Source: Bicyclus anynana
Lineage: Eukaryota; Arthropoda; Insecta; Lepidoptera; Nymphalidae
Assembly (NCBI RefSeq): GCF_947172395.1
Contig: NC_069098.1
Span: forward strand, 5,201,001 to 5,265,000
Direction of reading: 5' to 3'
DNA length: 64,000 nt
The notes below the pieces were generated by a model. It was not told the origin of the DNA. It saw only the letters and a program-made list of their open reading frames with translations, and made no database searches. The position numbers and the translations under genes are program-made. This document shows positions 53,720 to 63,954 of this stretch, piece after piece (position 1 is the stretch's first letter; each line of letters opens with the position of its first letter).

Positions 53720-54848
53720 CTAAGGTGGAACGCGCTTGCCTAGAAAATGTCTATTCATTCTTAACTTGAATATACCCATGTTGTAGGTGGTAGGGAAAAC
53801 GGAAGCTGGAAGGGCATTCCATAATTTCGCAGTGCGGATCAGGAACGAAGAACCGAAACGCTTCGTACGAGTCCAGGGGACATCAACTACGTATGGATGC
53901 AGACCTCTGCGATGCCTGGCAGTTCTATGGTAAAAAGGTGAAGAGGGAACTAGATCGAAAAGTTCCTGAGCGCACTCTCCGAAAAAAATCCTGTAGAACA
54001 CCGACAGACAGGCAACTTTTCGGCGATGCTCCAATGATTGCAATTTCGCATTAGTTAGCGCTTCGTTACCGATGAGCCTTCTAGCTCGGCGATCCACCGA
54101 GTCCAGAGCAGCAAGCTGGTATTTGGCCGATCCATCCCATAAATGGGAGCAGTACTCCATGCACGAACGAACCTGAGCTTGGTAAAGAGTAAGAAGCTGT
54201 TCCGGTGTGAAGTAGCGCTTCACCTTATTTAGAATACCGAGCTTCTTACCAGCTGTTTCTGCTTTGGACTCAATGCATTCTACAAAGTTGAGCTTGGACG
54301 ATATTGTAATGCCTAGAAGCTCAATACTGTCGGTGATCGGAACAGGTGTATTCCGGAAAGTAGGAGTAAACTGGAATGGACTCCTTTTCGCAGTGAATAA
54401 ACACGCCTGTGTTTTGGTAGCATTAAATTTGACTAGATTGGCGTCTCCCCAGTCGGACACCTTGTTTAAGGTCAAATTGACACGTTCTACCAATGTCTCT
54501 CTTTGCTCAAGGGTCTCAGCCCCACCAGCGCGAGGACTGGACATATATCTATCCGTTACAGTGCTGTCGTCGGCATACCCAAATAAACCTGGCTTGAGCA
54601 GGTCGTTTATGTACAGCAGGAAGAGTGTAGCGGAGAGAACTGATCCCTGAGGAACTCCGGCATTGATTGCTATTGGATCAGACGAGCTGCCGTCTACGAC
54701 AACTCGAAATGATCGTTCGCTCAGGAAATCTGATATCCAGCGACATAGGTTAGAGGGAATCCCGTAGGCAGGAAGTTTACTTAAAAGGCCATCATGCCAG
54801 ACCCGGTCAAAAGCCTTCGAGACGTCTAGTGAAACTGCGAGCGCTGTC
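53720..54848 (-). CDS. 5'-truncated LINE ORF2: reverse transcriptase core and C-terminus
   Basis: The frame ends at 53720 and is open back to about 54848, about 375 codons, although its first internal ATG is only at 54544. In order it reads AVSLDVSKAFDRVWHDGLL (RT motif A), AGVPQGSVLSATLFLLYIND (motif B), FGYADDSTV (catalytic YADD), KFNATKTQACLFTA and LLGITISSKLNF. It continues through LYQAQVRSCMEYCSHLWDGS, DSVDRRARRLI and LWNALPASVFP. The absence of stops points to a fairly young insertion. Sequence upstream of the RT palm, including the endonuclease, is missing. I place it among jockey-like/CR1-like non-LTR elements without a firm clade. The plus-strand 128-codon frame is a shadow. Confidence 0.9.
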
Positions 54849-55028
54849 CAAAAATAATTAATATTATATCGCCCTCGTTAGACCTTTTTAGTATTATGTC
54901 TTTTTAACAAAGGTTGTTTGGAAGAGTACTACTGCTAATATCTCTGATGAATCCAATAAATATTACTGTTTATGGAATTTCCATCAGACAAGATTCCTAA
55001 TATTCTGTGGACTTTTGAAATCGGAAAA

Positions 55029-55290
55029 TCATCATCAACCTGTATCCGTCCACTGCTGGACATAGGCACAGTAATAAGGCCTTTCCGAGAGCGCGCCACC
55101 ACACACAATCCTTGGCCTACCTCATCCAGCTACTTTTCACTACCTTCTTAAAGTCGTCAGACCTGGAGGGCATCCTACACTGCGCTTGCAGAACTCCAGA
55201 ACACGTCTGCGCCAGCGGCCATCTGTTCTGCGACAAATATTGCCCGCCCACTACCACTTCAGTTTGCTAATCCTTTAGGCTACGTCGATC
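55029..55290 (-). mobile_element. LINE 3' fragment
   Basis: Plus-strand ATCATCATCAACC and CGTCCACTGCTGGACATAGG are the complement of the LINE terminus (GTCCAGCAGTGGACG). Upstream blocks (CTACCTCATCCAGCTACTTT, GGCCATCTGTTCTGCGAC) recall the complement of an RT C-terminal region. No intact frame. Confidence 0.65.
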
Positions 55291-56065
55291 TTCTCCTACG
55301 GATTTCCTCATTTCGAAATAGTCGAAATACAATCGGGAAATAGTTTACCTATTTAAATAAATGAGTTACTTTTCAGCCATTCTATACTATTTTACAAGCA
55401 AGTCACGTTTCACAGACATTTGTAGACCATAAAAGACAATCGACTGTAATAGACAACACCTAGTCATTCAGAAACCAAAATAAAAGTCTTTATTCTGCCT
55501 ATACATAACTACCTTCTAAAAATATCCACCAGTTCTCGGATTACTATTATAAGCCTTGTATAGCGCAACAACAATAGGGTATTTCAGGATGTATCTTTTC
55601 ATAAAAATGTCATTCAACTTGGAAATAGGTACCTACACTTTCTTTTCGCTACAAATGCGTTTTCCCTACGAATGTTTTCTGTTATTTTTGTGATGAGACA
55701 AGTATTAAGGGAGAGTGATGATTTCTTGTTTTTTTTTATTTTGCAGCCATTTACTCTTTTGTACATTCAAGCTAAAAATTGAATCCAAGACTCTATTATT
55801 AAGCAACTTGTAAAGAACATCGTTGGAGACGTAACTATTTAGAGAGTCTTTGTACATGCAAGCTAAAAATCGAATCCTGCTGGCCTATTCACTAATTTAA
55901 TCTTTACTAATCACCTTTTAAAAAAGACATAGAAATCGCCTGAAGCAGACTAATTCACTAACTTAGACGTATGTAAGAATTTCAGTGCGTCGTTTTGACA
56001 ATGTTTAAAAATATGTATGTAGCAGCAGTAGTAACACAAGAGCCTAATAACTGTATAGTCGTATG
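55291..56065. other. Intergenic, nothing recognised
   Basis: A phrase ACATTCAAGCTAAAAATTGAAT / ACATGCAAGCTAAAAATCGAAT recurs at 55761 and 55854. No gene. Confidence 0.5.
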
Positions 56066-56286
56066 TTTTTTATTTGTTACAAGTTTGCCCTTGACTACAA
56101 TCTCACCTGTTGTTCTCACCAAGTGATGATGCAATCTAAGATGGAAGCGGGCTAACTTGTTAGGAGGAGGATGAAAATCCACACCCCTTTCGGTTTACAC
56201 ACGACATCATACCGGAACGCTAAATCGCTTGGTACGTCTTTGTCGGTAGGGTGGTAACTACGGTCGAAGCCTCCCACCAGCCAGAT
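56066..56286 (-). mobile_element. SINE-1, head missing
   Basis: Tail and body to the CCTCCCACCAGCCAGA block. A 6-bp insertion (TTCTCA) sits in the tail near 56112. Confidence 0.88.
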
Positions 56287-56519
56287 ACGTGTTTATAATA
56301 ACATGATAATCACTTACCAAAGAGCTAAATAAATTTAAATGCTGTGCAATTTAAGGGAAGACGGTACAAAATACTATTGAATAAGGGTTATTACACAATT
56401 GACGAGTTCCTCGGGGATAAATGTTTTGTTAATAACTTTAAATAGTTAAAAAAACTAAAAAACACACATATTGGATTTAAGTCAAGTGACATCATTTTTT
56501 TCGTACTTCTGACAGAAAA

Positions 56520-56985
56520 TTCTTTCATTTGATATCCATATCATGGGGGTGGATTTCAAACAGCCAGTCCACCATCTTGGGGAGACCGCCATATTGGATT
56601 TGTAATGACGTGTTTTAGCTAGTCATGTATTGTCATCAGAACTCAGAGCGTGTGCAAAATTTCATCCTAATCGAAGAACGAAACGTGGGTTAAATGAGAT
56701 TCCAAGATTTTCTTACATACTTAGTTACAATAGATTGCGAAGGCCGCCATATTGGATTTGTAATGACGTTTCTTAGCTAGTCATGTATTGTGCTCAGAGC
56801 GTGTGTAAAATTTCATCCTAATCAAAGACCGGGAAGTGGGTCAAATTAAGATTCCAAGATTTGATTTATTTACACACATAGTTAGATCAATGATTTATTT
56901 ACACACAATATAGTAGTGCACCTAATTTATGCCTGTTAAAAAGAAAATGTAAGCTGTCCCGACACGCACTTGGCCGGTTTTTTAT
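56520..56985. repeat. Dispersed repeat with a two-unit 158-bp tandem
   Basis: GCCATATTGGATTTGTAATG starts at 56588 and 56746. The units continue with TTAGCTAGTCATGTATTGT, CAGAGCGTGTG, AAATTTCATCCTAATC and GATTCCAAGATTT. It ends near CACGCACTTGGCCGG. The class is unknown to me. Confidence 0.75.
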
Positions 56986-57434
56986 GTATCTTGAAAGGAC
57001 TCGTTAATATAACAAGTATGTTTTATTCTTCCGATATAAATCGACATCAGACAGTTCAAATGGTCTTACAACAAATACCTAATAAGGTTTGTAAATGGTC
57101 TTACAGTGCTCAACATGAATTAGGAAATCGTAAATCAAAGCCTACGAGTTGTGTTAAGAGCAAGCCTATGCAAATGATAATATTCCAGCCTACAAATATT
57201 ATACAGCCAATGAATATTCATAAGAATACAAATCTTTGCTAAGCATTGTGGGATTTGGGTGTTACTTGGCTTTAGCGGTACTTAGTACCCAGCTTTGTTA
57301 GGTACAGGTTGTGACAGTTGAACTCTTAATGAGGTCAACTAATTTGTTAACCTTTTGGTAATAACCCCAGGGTTCAAACTAAACTAAGTCGGATGGAATA
57401 CGGTTACGTCTAGACGTAAAAAGGTGAGTAAACG
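56986..57434. other. Intergenic, nothing recognised
   Basis: The 90-codon plus frame at 56970 starts in the repeat and shows no domain. Confidence 0.5.
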
Positions 57435-57502
57435 TAGGCGTCCACTTATCCACATCAAACGTATCGGACGCGATAAATACGATGCGGATCTGTGGACGCC
57501 TA
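57435..57502. repeat. Short inverted-repeat element
   Basis: TAGGCGTCCAC and GTGGACGCCTA are perfect 11-bp ends 68 bp apart. The inner TACGATGCGGATCTGT also occurs at 46514. Confidence 0.7.
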
Positions 57503-57557
57503 CCATTAAGTACTAAGGGCGTAAGTCTCTGAGACTTACCGAGACTTACTAAGATTT

Positions 57558-57709
57558 CCTTACTTCTAATTCGATCACACAGAGATACTCGGAGCAAACT
57601 CAAAGCTCGCTCCATAGTCAGCTGAGTGACTCTAAGCCTTTATATGAAGCCATATAACTTCTTAGAGCTATGCTTTGAGTTTATCTGCGTGATCGAATTA
57701 GAAGTAAGG
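57558..57709. mobile_element. Foldback element
   Basis: CCTTACTTCTAATTCGATCA (57558) and TGATCGAATTAGAAGTAAGG (ending 57709) are exact complements. Pairing continues with mismatches to CAAACTCAAAGC / GCTTTGAGTTT. The 78-codon minus frame is not a gene. Confidence 0.8.
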
Positions 57710-58131
57710 AGATCCGCTTATGAACTAAACTTACTGACATAGCTCAACTAGTCGTAAAGCTGAAAATTTAAGACGATTGATGTCTACTGATAGACATATG
57801 TCTCGTGTAAGAACTTCCTGACATCATGATCTGGAGCCGCATGCCTACATCTATGCAATGTAGCGATAAGGCCGCCTTTTGCATACTGCTTCTTCCTTTT
57901 GTATTCCGGTTGCGCGACTGACATAATAACTATATAGGTATAGGTATAAGTAGGAATTTACCTAGTCTTTGAAGGTGTCTTTTGCCGCGCACCAACCTCC
58001 TCCTCCACGTACGTATGCTATCTAGCTTTTCAGCACGAGTTCCGAAGGAATATAGGGTCTGAAAATCGAAGTAGATTGATGTCCACTAATAGACATAACT
58101 ATGTCTCTTGTATATATAATGTATGTCATAT
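57710..58131. other. Intergenic with a LINE tail scrap
   Basis: 57858-57905 (TGTAGCGATAAGGCCGCC, TTTTGCATACTGCTTCTTCC) matches LINE 3' ends at 51415 and 63310 (minus). Confidence 0.5.
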
Positions 58132-58320
58132 GAGCCTCAATAGCTCAACAGTAAGAGCGGTCGGACTCATCACCGAGGGGTAGTGGTTCGATCCCCGACC
58201 CGTTGGTATTTTTTCGTACCCACTCCTAATACAGTCTTTCCCGACTAGTTGGAGGGGAATGGGAATATTGGACCTACCTATTTAAATAAAAGATATGGCA
58301 AATATTCTTTAAAAAAAAAC
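58132..58320 (+). mobile_element. SINE-3, full reference copy
   Basis: Head CCTCAATAGCTCAACAGTAA, B box GGTTCGATCCCC, then GACTAGTTGGAGGGGAATGG, AAGATATGGCAAATATTC and a TTTAAAAA end. Confidence 0.9.
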
Positions 58321-58458
58321 TTGACATCTTGAACTTGAGCCGCATGCCTGCATCCAGTGGCTTGCTGGACTACCTAGTAGGCGACCAACAGTTTGGACAC
58401 ATCACATACCATCAAATAAACACGCTCGTTCGTTCGCAATAAGCCTGATATAAAAATA

Positions 58459-58843
58459 TCCTACTATCCTACTAGTCCTACTAATATTATAAACGCAAAA
58501 GTTTGTATGGATGTTTGGATGTTTGTTACTCTTTAACGCCGCTAATACTGAAGCGATTTGACTAAAATTTGGAATGGAAATGGATTTTACTCTGGATCAA
58601 CACATGGACTACTTTTTATCCCGAAAAAATCCATGGTTTCCCGAGATTTGCGAAAACTGATGATTTTAATGATATGAATGTTTGTTACTCTTTCACGCCT
58701 CGACTACTTAACCGAATTAGCTGAAATTTTGTATTGAGATACATTACATACATAGGCTACTTTTTATCCCGAAAAAAATCGTGGTTCCTGAGGGATTTGT
58801 GAAAAACTAAATTCCATGCGGACGAAGTCGCAGGCGTCCGTTA
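58459..58843 (+). mobile_element. Helitron-like type B, double-module form
   Basis: TCCTACTATCCTACTAGTCC at the start after A, two internal modules as at 8447-8778, then GCGGACGAAGTCGCAGGCGT and CCGTTAA, where CTAG has mutated. Confidence 0.78.
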
Positions 58844-59177
58844 AAAAGCTCGTTCGCTCGCGAATAAGCGATAAAAAATATTTGCAATACCTTGGCATTG
58901 GAGGTAAAAAATGATCAATCTATTTGCCGCACACAGAAAGCGGGGAGGTACTCGTAGATAGGGCAAAGTAAATATCCCACTTGTCAGCTCGCCCACGTGA
59001 CTGATCCGCCCCGATGTAATTGTCTGTATTGACCCTTACTACACAGATTACGGTCCCTTTAATATCAAAGAAAATCATTTGGAACGCATTTCCTTCCCTC
59101 TATATTTACTTTGACTTTTGTTTGAGTATGAGTCGAGTCGATGAAGCGTTGTATATGGTTCAAACGGGTATGGGTTT
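58844..59177. other. Intergenic, nothing recognised
   Basis: No gene. Confidence 0.5.
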
Positions 59178-59413
59178 GCCGGCCGCGTGGCGCAGTGGGT
59201 AGTGACCCTGCTTTCTGCATCCACGGTCGTGGGTTCGATTCCCACAACTGGAAAATATTTGTGTGATGAGCATGGGTGTTTTCCAGTGTCTGCGTGTATT
59301 TAATATAAGTATTAAATACACATTTAATAAGTATTTATATGTAGTATATTAATATTATAATATCAACTATCTTAGCACCCATAGCACAAGCTACTCTGTT
59401 ACTGTACTCTGTA
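59178..59413 (+). mobile_element. SINE-4, full copy
   Basis: A box GTGGCGCAGTGGG, B box GGGTTCGATTCCC, then AATATTTGTGTGATGAGC, AAATACACATTTAATAAG and a poly(A) end. Only the head recurs in this window (13018-13083, minus). Confidence 0.8.
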
Positions 59414-59511
59414 CAAAAAAAAATGTAGTAGGTACAAATGGCGCTTAGGTACTAGGAAAGCTTTAAATAATTTAATACTTACTTAAAGTCACCAATTTTC
59501 GAAGCTGGAGT

Positions 59512-59860
59512 TGCAATGAATAGGGCACGTGATGTACGTGGAGATTATAAGGTGCTGGAATGGCGACCCCTCACCATGATTTCGAGTGGCTTACAAGGAG
59601 CCTTTTAAAGTTCTTTGGCCACATCTCCAGAAATCATGATTCAATTGAGCGGTTGATAGTGCAGGGAAAATTCGAAGGCAAAAGACCCAGAGTCCGATCT
59701 CCAACCCGCTGGACGCATTTAGTCAAGGCTACACAATCATCCATGGTGGAGTGTACTCATAATGCAGGCAATCGCCAAAAGTGGAGGAGCATTGCACAGA
59801 AGGCGTCGCTCATTGCTGCAACCACGACCACTCTGCCAAGATTAAGAAGATAAAGAAGAA
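59512..59860 (+). pseudogene. LINE ORF2 C-terminal fragment
   Basis: A 97-codon frame from 59560 reads LLKFFGHISRNHDSIERLIV, QGKFEGKRPRVRSPTRW and NRQKWRSIAQKA, and ends LRR. This is the typical end of a non-LTR reverse transcriptase (the RFGHV...R, G+..GR...RW and R..W..I..KA pattern). No catalytic residues are included. It is a 5'-truncated relic of the same type as 24259-24388. Confidence 0.8.
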
Positions 59861-59970
59861 GTCACTGGTTGCTGCGGGCTCGAGACAGTGGTGTTTAGTC
59901 CTACAGGAGGTCTTCGGAGGCTTTAGACGTCTATCAGCAGATTTTGATAATGAATACAAATAAGTTACCA

Positions 59971-60086
59971 ATAATGTGCCTACATATTGTAATGTAATGA
60001 GGCTACTGAACGTAGATTGCTAAAGCGAACGCTTTAGCATGTTACGTTCAGTGGCCTCATCATTACACTAAAAAGTAGCACATTAT
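59971..60086. mobile_element. Foldback element, nearly symmetric
   Basis: ATAATGTGCCTAC at 59971 pairs with GTAGCACATTAT ending at 60086. Inside, GAGGCTACTGAACGTA pairs with TACGTTCAGTGGCCTC and GCTAAAGCG with CGCTTTAGC at the centre. Confidence 0.85.
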
Positions 60087-60292
60087 AGACTACAAGCCCT
60101 TGAACAAAAATTGCATGTGAAATGAACCAACATGAATAACGCTTAGAAGGCTGTTACTATATCAGAAAATAACTCGGAGTACTATGCCGTCATTTCTGAG
60201 CGGTATAAGTGAGTACGCGTTAACCTTCTAAGCGTTATTCACGTTGGTTCGTTTCACAGGTAATTTTTGAACAAGGGCTTGTAGCCTATTAA
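60083..60292. mobile_element. MITE-like element with about 60-bp TIRs
   Basis: TTATAGACTACAAGCCCTTG at 60083 and CAAGGGCTTGTAGCCTATTA ending near 60292 start the ends. Pairing continues through AACCAACATGAATAACGCTT and AAGCGTTATTCACGTTGGTT. One end alone recurs at 62808-62842. It overlaps the preceding foldback by a few bases. Confidence 0.85.
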
Positions 60293-60453
60293 GGCAAACT
60301 TTTGTGTGTAAGTGTTTGTTCCTCCTTTACGCTGCGGTTATTAAAGCTATTTGGAAATAGATAGGCTACTTTTCATCCCGGAAAAATCCATGGTTTCAGC
60401 GGGATTTGTGAAAAACTCAATTCCACATTGAAAAAGTCACGGGTGTTCGCTAG
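60293..60453 (+). mobile_element. Helitron-like type B, partly deleted
   Basis: CTTTTGTGTGTAAGTGTTTG through GGTGTTCGCTAG before T. The 5' end is eroded. Confidence 0.72.
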
Positions 60454-60783
60454 TAATATTATACAGGTGTGTCAGAATGTGACAAATAAAATATTTAAGT
60501 GCATTTTTGTTTAAAATTCGAAGTACCCGCCGACGATGTAATAAACTGAGGAGCACGAACGTCCACAATTCAGCGCGTGACGAAAATATTCTCAAAGGGT
60601 TCGGGTAAGAACCTTATAAGGGTTCAAAAATGTAACGTGGAATGTGGCCAACCGATCGCCTTTCATCGAATTGATTGAGTGAAGCTGACAGAAATATTTA
60701 AGCGAGATTCATTGGTACCTCCGAAGTAGTACGAAAAAAAAATAAGTTATTTTCGTCGTCATAAATTCATTAAATATCATCTA
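60454..60783. other. Intergenic, nothing recognised
   Basis: No gene. Confidence 0.5.
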
Positions 60784-60965
60784 CTACCTCATTAGTCCAG
60801 TGATTAGCCTATGTAGCTTTAGGCCACGAGGCCTAGGTTTGAATCTTGGGTTGAGTTACTAAATATTGAGCGTTATTTCAAAAATTTTTCAGCATGGAGT
60901 TAAGAAGTTGGGTGTATTCCATACCTAGGAACACGAGGCCTGGTCCTGAGGTCTAAAGAAGAAAA
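60784..60965 (+). mobile_element. SINE-5
   Basis: ATTAGTCCAGTGATTAGCC (A-box-like), GGTTTGAATCTTGGG (B-box-like), then AAATATTGAGCGTTATTTC and CAGCATGGAGTTAAGAAGTT. Head and body also occur separately at 1159 and 46318. Confidence 0.6.
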
Positions 60966-61009
60966 TATATTTTGGACCGTTTACCCACCATACCAAACAC
61001 TATCTCCCT

Positions 61010-61062
61010 CTCATTCTGAGAGGAGACTCGAGCTCAGCAGTGAGCCAAATATGGGTTGATAA
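61010..61062 (+). mobile_element. SINE-2 tail fragment
   Basis: CCCTCTCATTCTGAGAGGAG through ATATGGGTTGATAACG. Confidence 0.85.
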
Positions 61063-61124
61063 CGTACCAAACACTATCAGATGTTAAAGATAAAATGACT
61101 GGAAAGGACAAATACCTAACGTAA

Positions 61125-61228
61125 TTTTTTTATTCTCTACAAGTTAGCTCTTGACTACAATCTCTCCTGGTAAGTGATGATGCAATCCACACTCCTTTCA
61201 GTTTCTACACGACATCGTACCGGAACAA
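61125..61228 (-). mobile_element. SINE-1 fragment with internal deletion
   Basis: Tail (AAGTTAGCTCTTGACTACAA) jumps to TGATGCAATCCACACTCCTT and on to CATCGTACCGGAACAACG. Head absent. Confidence 0.8.
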
Positions 61229-61305
61229 CGGAATTTCCGAGGCAACATCGTCATCGTCAACAATTCAAGCATATATTTATTTCTATTGGCAGCTTGACTT
61301 CATAG

Positions 61306-61478
61306 TTTCAATAGCTCAACGGTAAGAGCGGTCGAACTCACCATCGAGGGGTGGTGGTTCGATCCCCGCCCCGTTGGTCTATTGTTGTGCCCAATCCATA
61401 CAATATTTCACGACTAGTTGGAGGAGAATGGGAATATTGATCATATTTAAAAGGTATGGCAAATATTCTTTAAAGCCA
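61306..61478 (+). mobile_element. SINE-3
   Basis: CAATAGCTCAACGGTAAGAG, GGTTCGATCCCCGCCCCGTT, GACTAGTTGGAGGAGAATGG and GTATGGCAAATATTCTTTAA. Confidence 0.88.
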
Positions 61479-62189
61479 ATAATTTTTATGTTATATTTAC
61501 CAAACCTAGGACTTAAACCAGGGTTGTCTTAAATAGCTAACCTTGGGTCTATTGAGGCATTCATAACACGAGTGTAATAAAATGGAGGTAAATTCCAAGC
61601 AAAATCAGTTGTATTGAAAGACCGGGTGCTCCCTTTGCTCGCTATGAATTAAAGATCAGGAAAGTTCGCAACAACCTTCTTAGATAGTACTTTAGTTAAT
61701 CAAGAACGCTCCTCCTATTGATACATCCTTAGAGATAGCGATACGTCCAACTTTTGACTTCTTTTGCCTCATTTATAGGTGCATTATAGTAGATTGTTAT
61801 ACAAGGGGCTAAAACGACCCATTATATACGAGGTATTTTTAGGGCCCGAGACGGAAGGTGAGGGCCGCTAAATAGAAACCGAGTTTATAATGTTTAGACC
61901 CGCGTGTTACACTATATTTTTCACTACACTTGCGAGAAAATAAAATAATTCCGTACGGTAATTCAATGTTTTATTTTAATTAAAAGTTAAATGTACGAAC
62001 TTGAAAAAAATTATGTTAAGAGAGATGCTTTTACCCGTTATTTTCGAACTGCTGTGAAGATGAATAATGAGTAGGTATGTGAGGTATGTGAGGTAGGAGT
62101 TATTAGTTTAAAAAACTTCTTGTGTAAGTGAATCAACTCGTTGTTCTTTTCTCCACTTATCAAATTTTTCGTAGGTATTTAATTTGTGA
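61479..62189. other. Intergenic, nothing recognised
   Basis: No gene. Confidence 0.5.
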
Positions 62190-62450
62190 TGATGACGTCA
62201 AAGCCGTGGCAGGTGGTACATGGACAAGAACTGCACAGGATAGAGAAAAATGGAGAAAGTTGGAGGAGGCCTTTGCCAACAGTGGCATACAGACAGACAG
62301 AGGGATATTGATGCAAAATAAATAATTAAGTGTGTGTGAAATTAAATATAATATTTATGTTAAAAATGTCAGTAATTGAATAATTAAGATAGATAATAAT
62401 TTTTAAACTGTAATACTGTCTGAATAAAAGGCTTTTATTATTATTATTAT
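62190..62450 (+). pseudogene. LINE ORF2 C-terminus and 3' UTR
   Basis: The frame reads VAGGTWTRTAQDREKW, RKLEEAFANSGIQTDR and stops at 62325. The W...AQDR..W..LEEAF pattern is typical of the last 40 residues of several insect non-LTR ORF2 proteins. The 3' UTR ends with AATAAAAGGC and a (TTA)n tail. Confidence 0.75.
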
Positions 62451-62522
62451 TATATTTAATTTGTAGGTTCGTTTTAAATATTGGATAGAAGCAGGCGTTA
62501 CCTTGCGGAAGTTCATCATGAT

Positions 62523-62747
62523 TATATAATGATTTATTTATTTTGCTATCATCCGCGAAAATTCGGCGAACCCATGCGACAACGTCACCCAGGTCCGACA
62601 AAATACTCACTACGTACGTTTCACCCCGATACCGGAGCATCCTCAGGAGATGTTGACTGAGTCAACATCTCCTGAGGATGCTCCGGTTTGTCTTATGGGT
62701 TCGCCGAATTTTCGCGGATGATAGCAAAATAAATAAATCATTATATA
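62523..62747. repeat. Long palindrome: 52-bp outer and 26-bp inner perfect arms
   Basis: 62523-62574 and 62696-62747 are exact complements over 52 bp. 62632-62657 and 62661-62686 are exact complements over 26 bp around TGA. The two spacers differ, 57 nt on the left and 9 nt on the right. The minus 104-codon frame covers the left half and is not a gene. Confidence 0.95.
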
Positions 62748-62807
62748 GGTTCGTTTTGTTCCATCTTTAAATTAGGGTCACCATTCTCAATAGATGAAGA
62801 CATAACG

Positions 62808-62842
62808 TAATTTTTGTTCAAGGGCTTGTAGTCTATAATGGA
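62808..62842. mobile_element. Solo end of the 60083-60292 element
   Basis: TAATTTTTGTTCAAGGGCTT then GTAGTCTATAA matches one terminal repeat. Confidence 0.7.
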
Positions 62843-63035
62843 TAGAAGCTATCTATAGTGTGTATTTGGATTTAATCGTATCCTTTCAACCATATTGGCC
62901 TCAGTCCAGTGGACAAGGGAGATGAAAATCACTGCGTAGAAATTTACGATTCCCGCAAAGTAGGTCACCCCATTGTACTCGTAGATACAGACTGTGGAAA
63001 TGCATTTACTACGAGTACTATTGTTTTATCTGAAA

Positions 63036-63221
63036 CTAGCCGACGCCCTGTTTACCCGCGTAGTTCCAGTTCCCGTGAGAAAACGGGGATAAAATATGGC
63101 CTATGACACTCACAAATTATGTGGCTTTTAGTGGTAAAAGAATTTTCTAAATTGGTTCTTTAGATCCAGAGATTACCCCTACAATACCACAAACTTAGCA
63201 TCTTCATATTGTTAGTGTAGA
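63036..63221 (-). mobile_element. Helitron-like type D, full copy
   Basis: The plus strand starts CTAGCCGACGCCCTGTTTAC after A and ends TTAGTGTAGA before T. A (GATA)n run follows directly. Confidence 0.8.
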
Positions 63222-63229
63222 TAGATAGA

Positions 63230-63665
63230 TAGATATACTTTATTTGCACACCACAAAGACAAATACAAGTGAAATAAAAATAAATTAGGCAGAAATCAGC
63301 ATACAAAAGGCGGCCTTATCGGTAAGTAGCGATTTCTTCCAGGCAACCTTCGGTTTAGGTAAACTTAAGAACATCAGCAGGAGGCGTAAAACAGAAATAA
63401 CCATAGTATTAGTAATACACATACATACAAATAATTTACATCCTAATACATAAACAATATTACACAAATACCTACAATAATGAATAAAATACATATCAAA
63501 ATATATTAATAAATACGTTATATTGAAAAGAAATAATATATACAGATAGTCTTTACTGCACCAGATAATGAGTCTTTACGGCATTTTTAAAAATGTCCAC
63601 TGTCTTTGATTGCCGTATGTTCAAAGGGAGAGCATTCCATAACTTAACGGCTTGCACAACGAAAG
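63230..63665 (-). mobile_element. LINE 3' end: last codons and 3' UTR
   Basis: The minus strand encodes FVVQAVKLWNALPLNIRQSK then TVDIFKNAVKTHYLV and a stop near 63553, as in the C-termini of jockey/CR1-like LINEs. About 320 bp of 3' UTR follow, including GAAATCGCTACTTACCGAT and AAGGCCGCC, which recur at 51415 and 57858. The 69-codon frame at 63285 is UTR. Confidence 0.75.
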
Positions 63666-63720
63666 AATGTTTATAAATTTTTTTATGTTAAGTATAGATA
63701 AGTTTAGAGAGCTAGTTTTA

Positions 63721-63783
63721 TTGCGTTTTTCCAAGGGTTGTGGAAAATAATTGGTTTATGCCACAACCCTTTTAAAAACGCAA
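63721..63783. repeat. Hairpin inside the LINE relic's upstream flank
   Basis: TTGCGTTTTTCCAAGGGTTG and CAACCCTTTTAAAAACGCAA pair around about 23 nt. Confidence 0.8.
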
Positions 63784-63954
63784 TTTAACGGAAAAGGGTT
63801 CGTTATAGCCTTTTGTATTTCAGTTAGTGTTTTTTGTATTTAAGTAACTGTTTTATGTACTAGAAAACCATATATCTGTATACTACGGTGTTCATTGGTA
63901 GTGAGAATGCTTGTACAGCGAAGGGTCACTCATAACGAAATATTTATAACTAGC
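63784..63954. other. Intergenic, nothing recognised
   Basis: No gene. Confidence 0.5.

Noticed and set aside
62326..62640. 104-codon minus frame
   Set aside because: It covers a LINE 3' UTR and the left half of a palindrome. No domain is visible.
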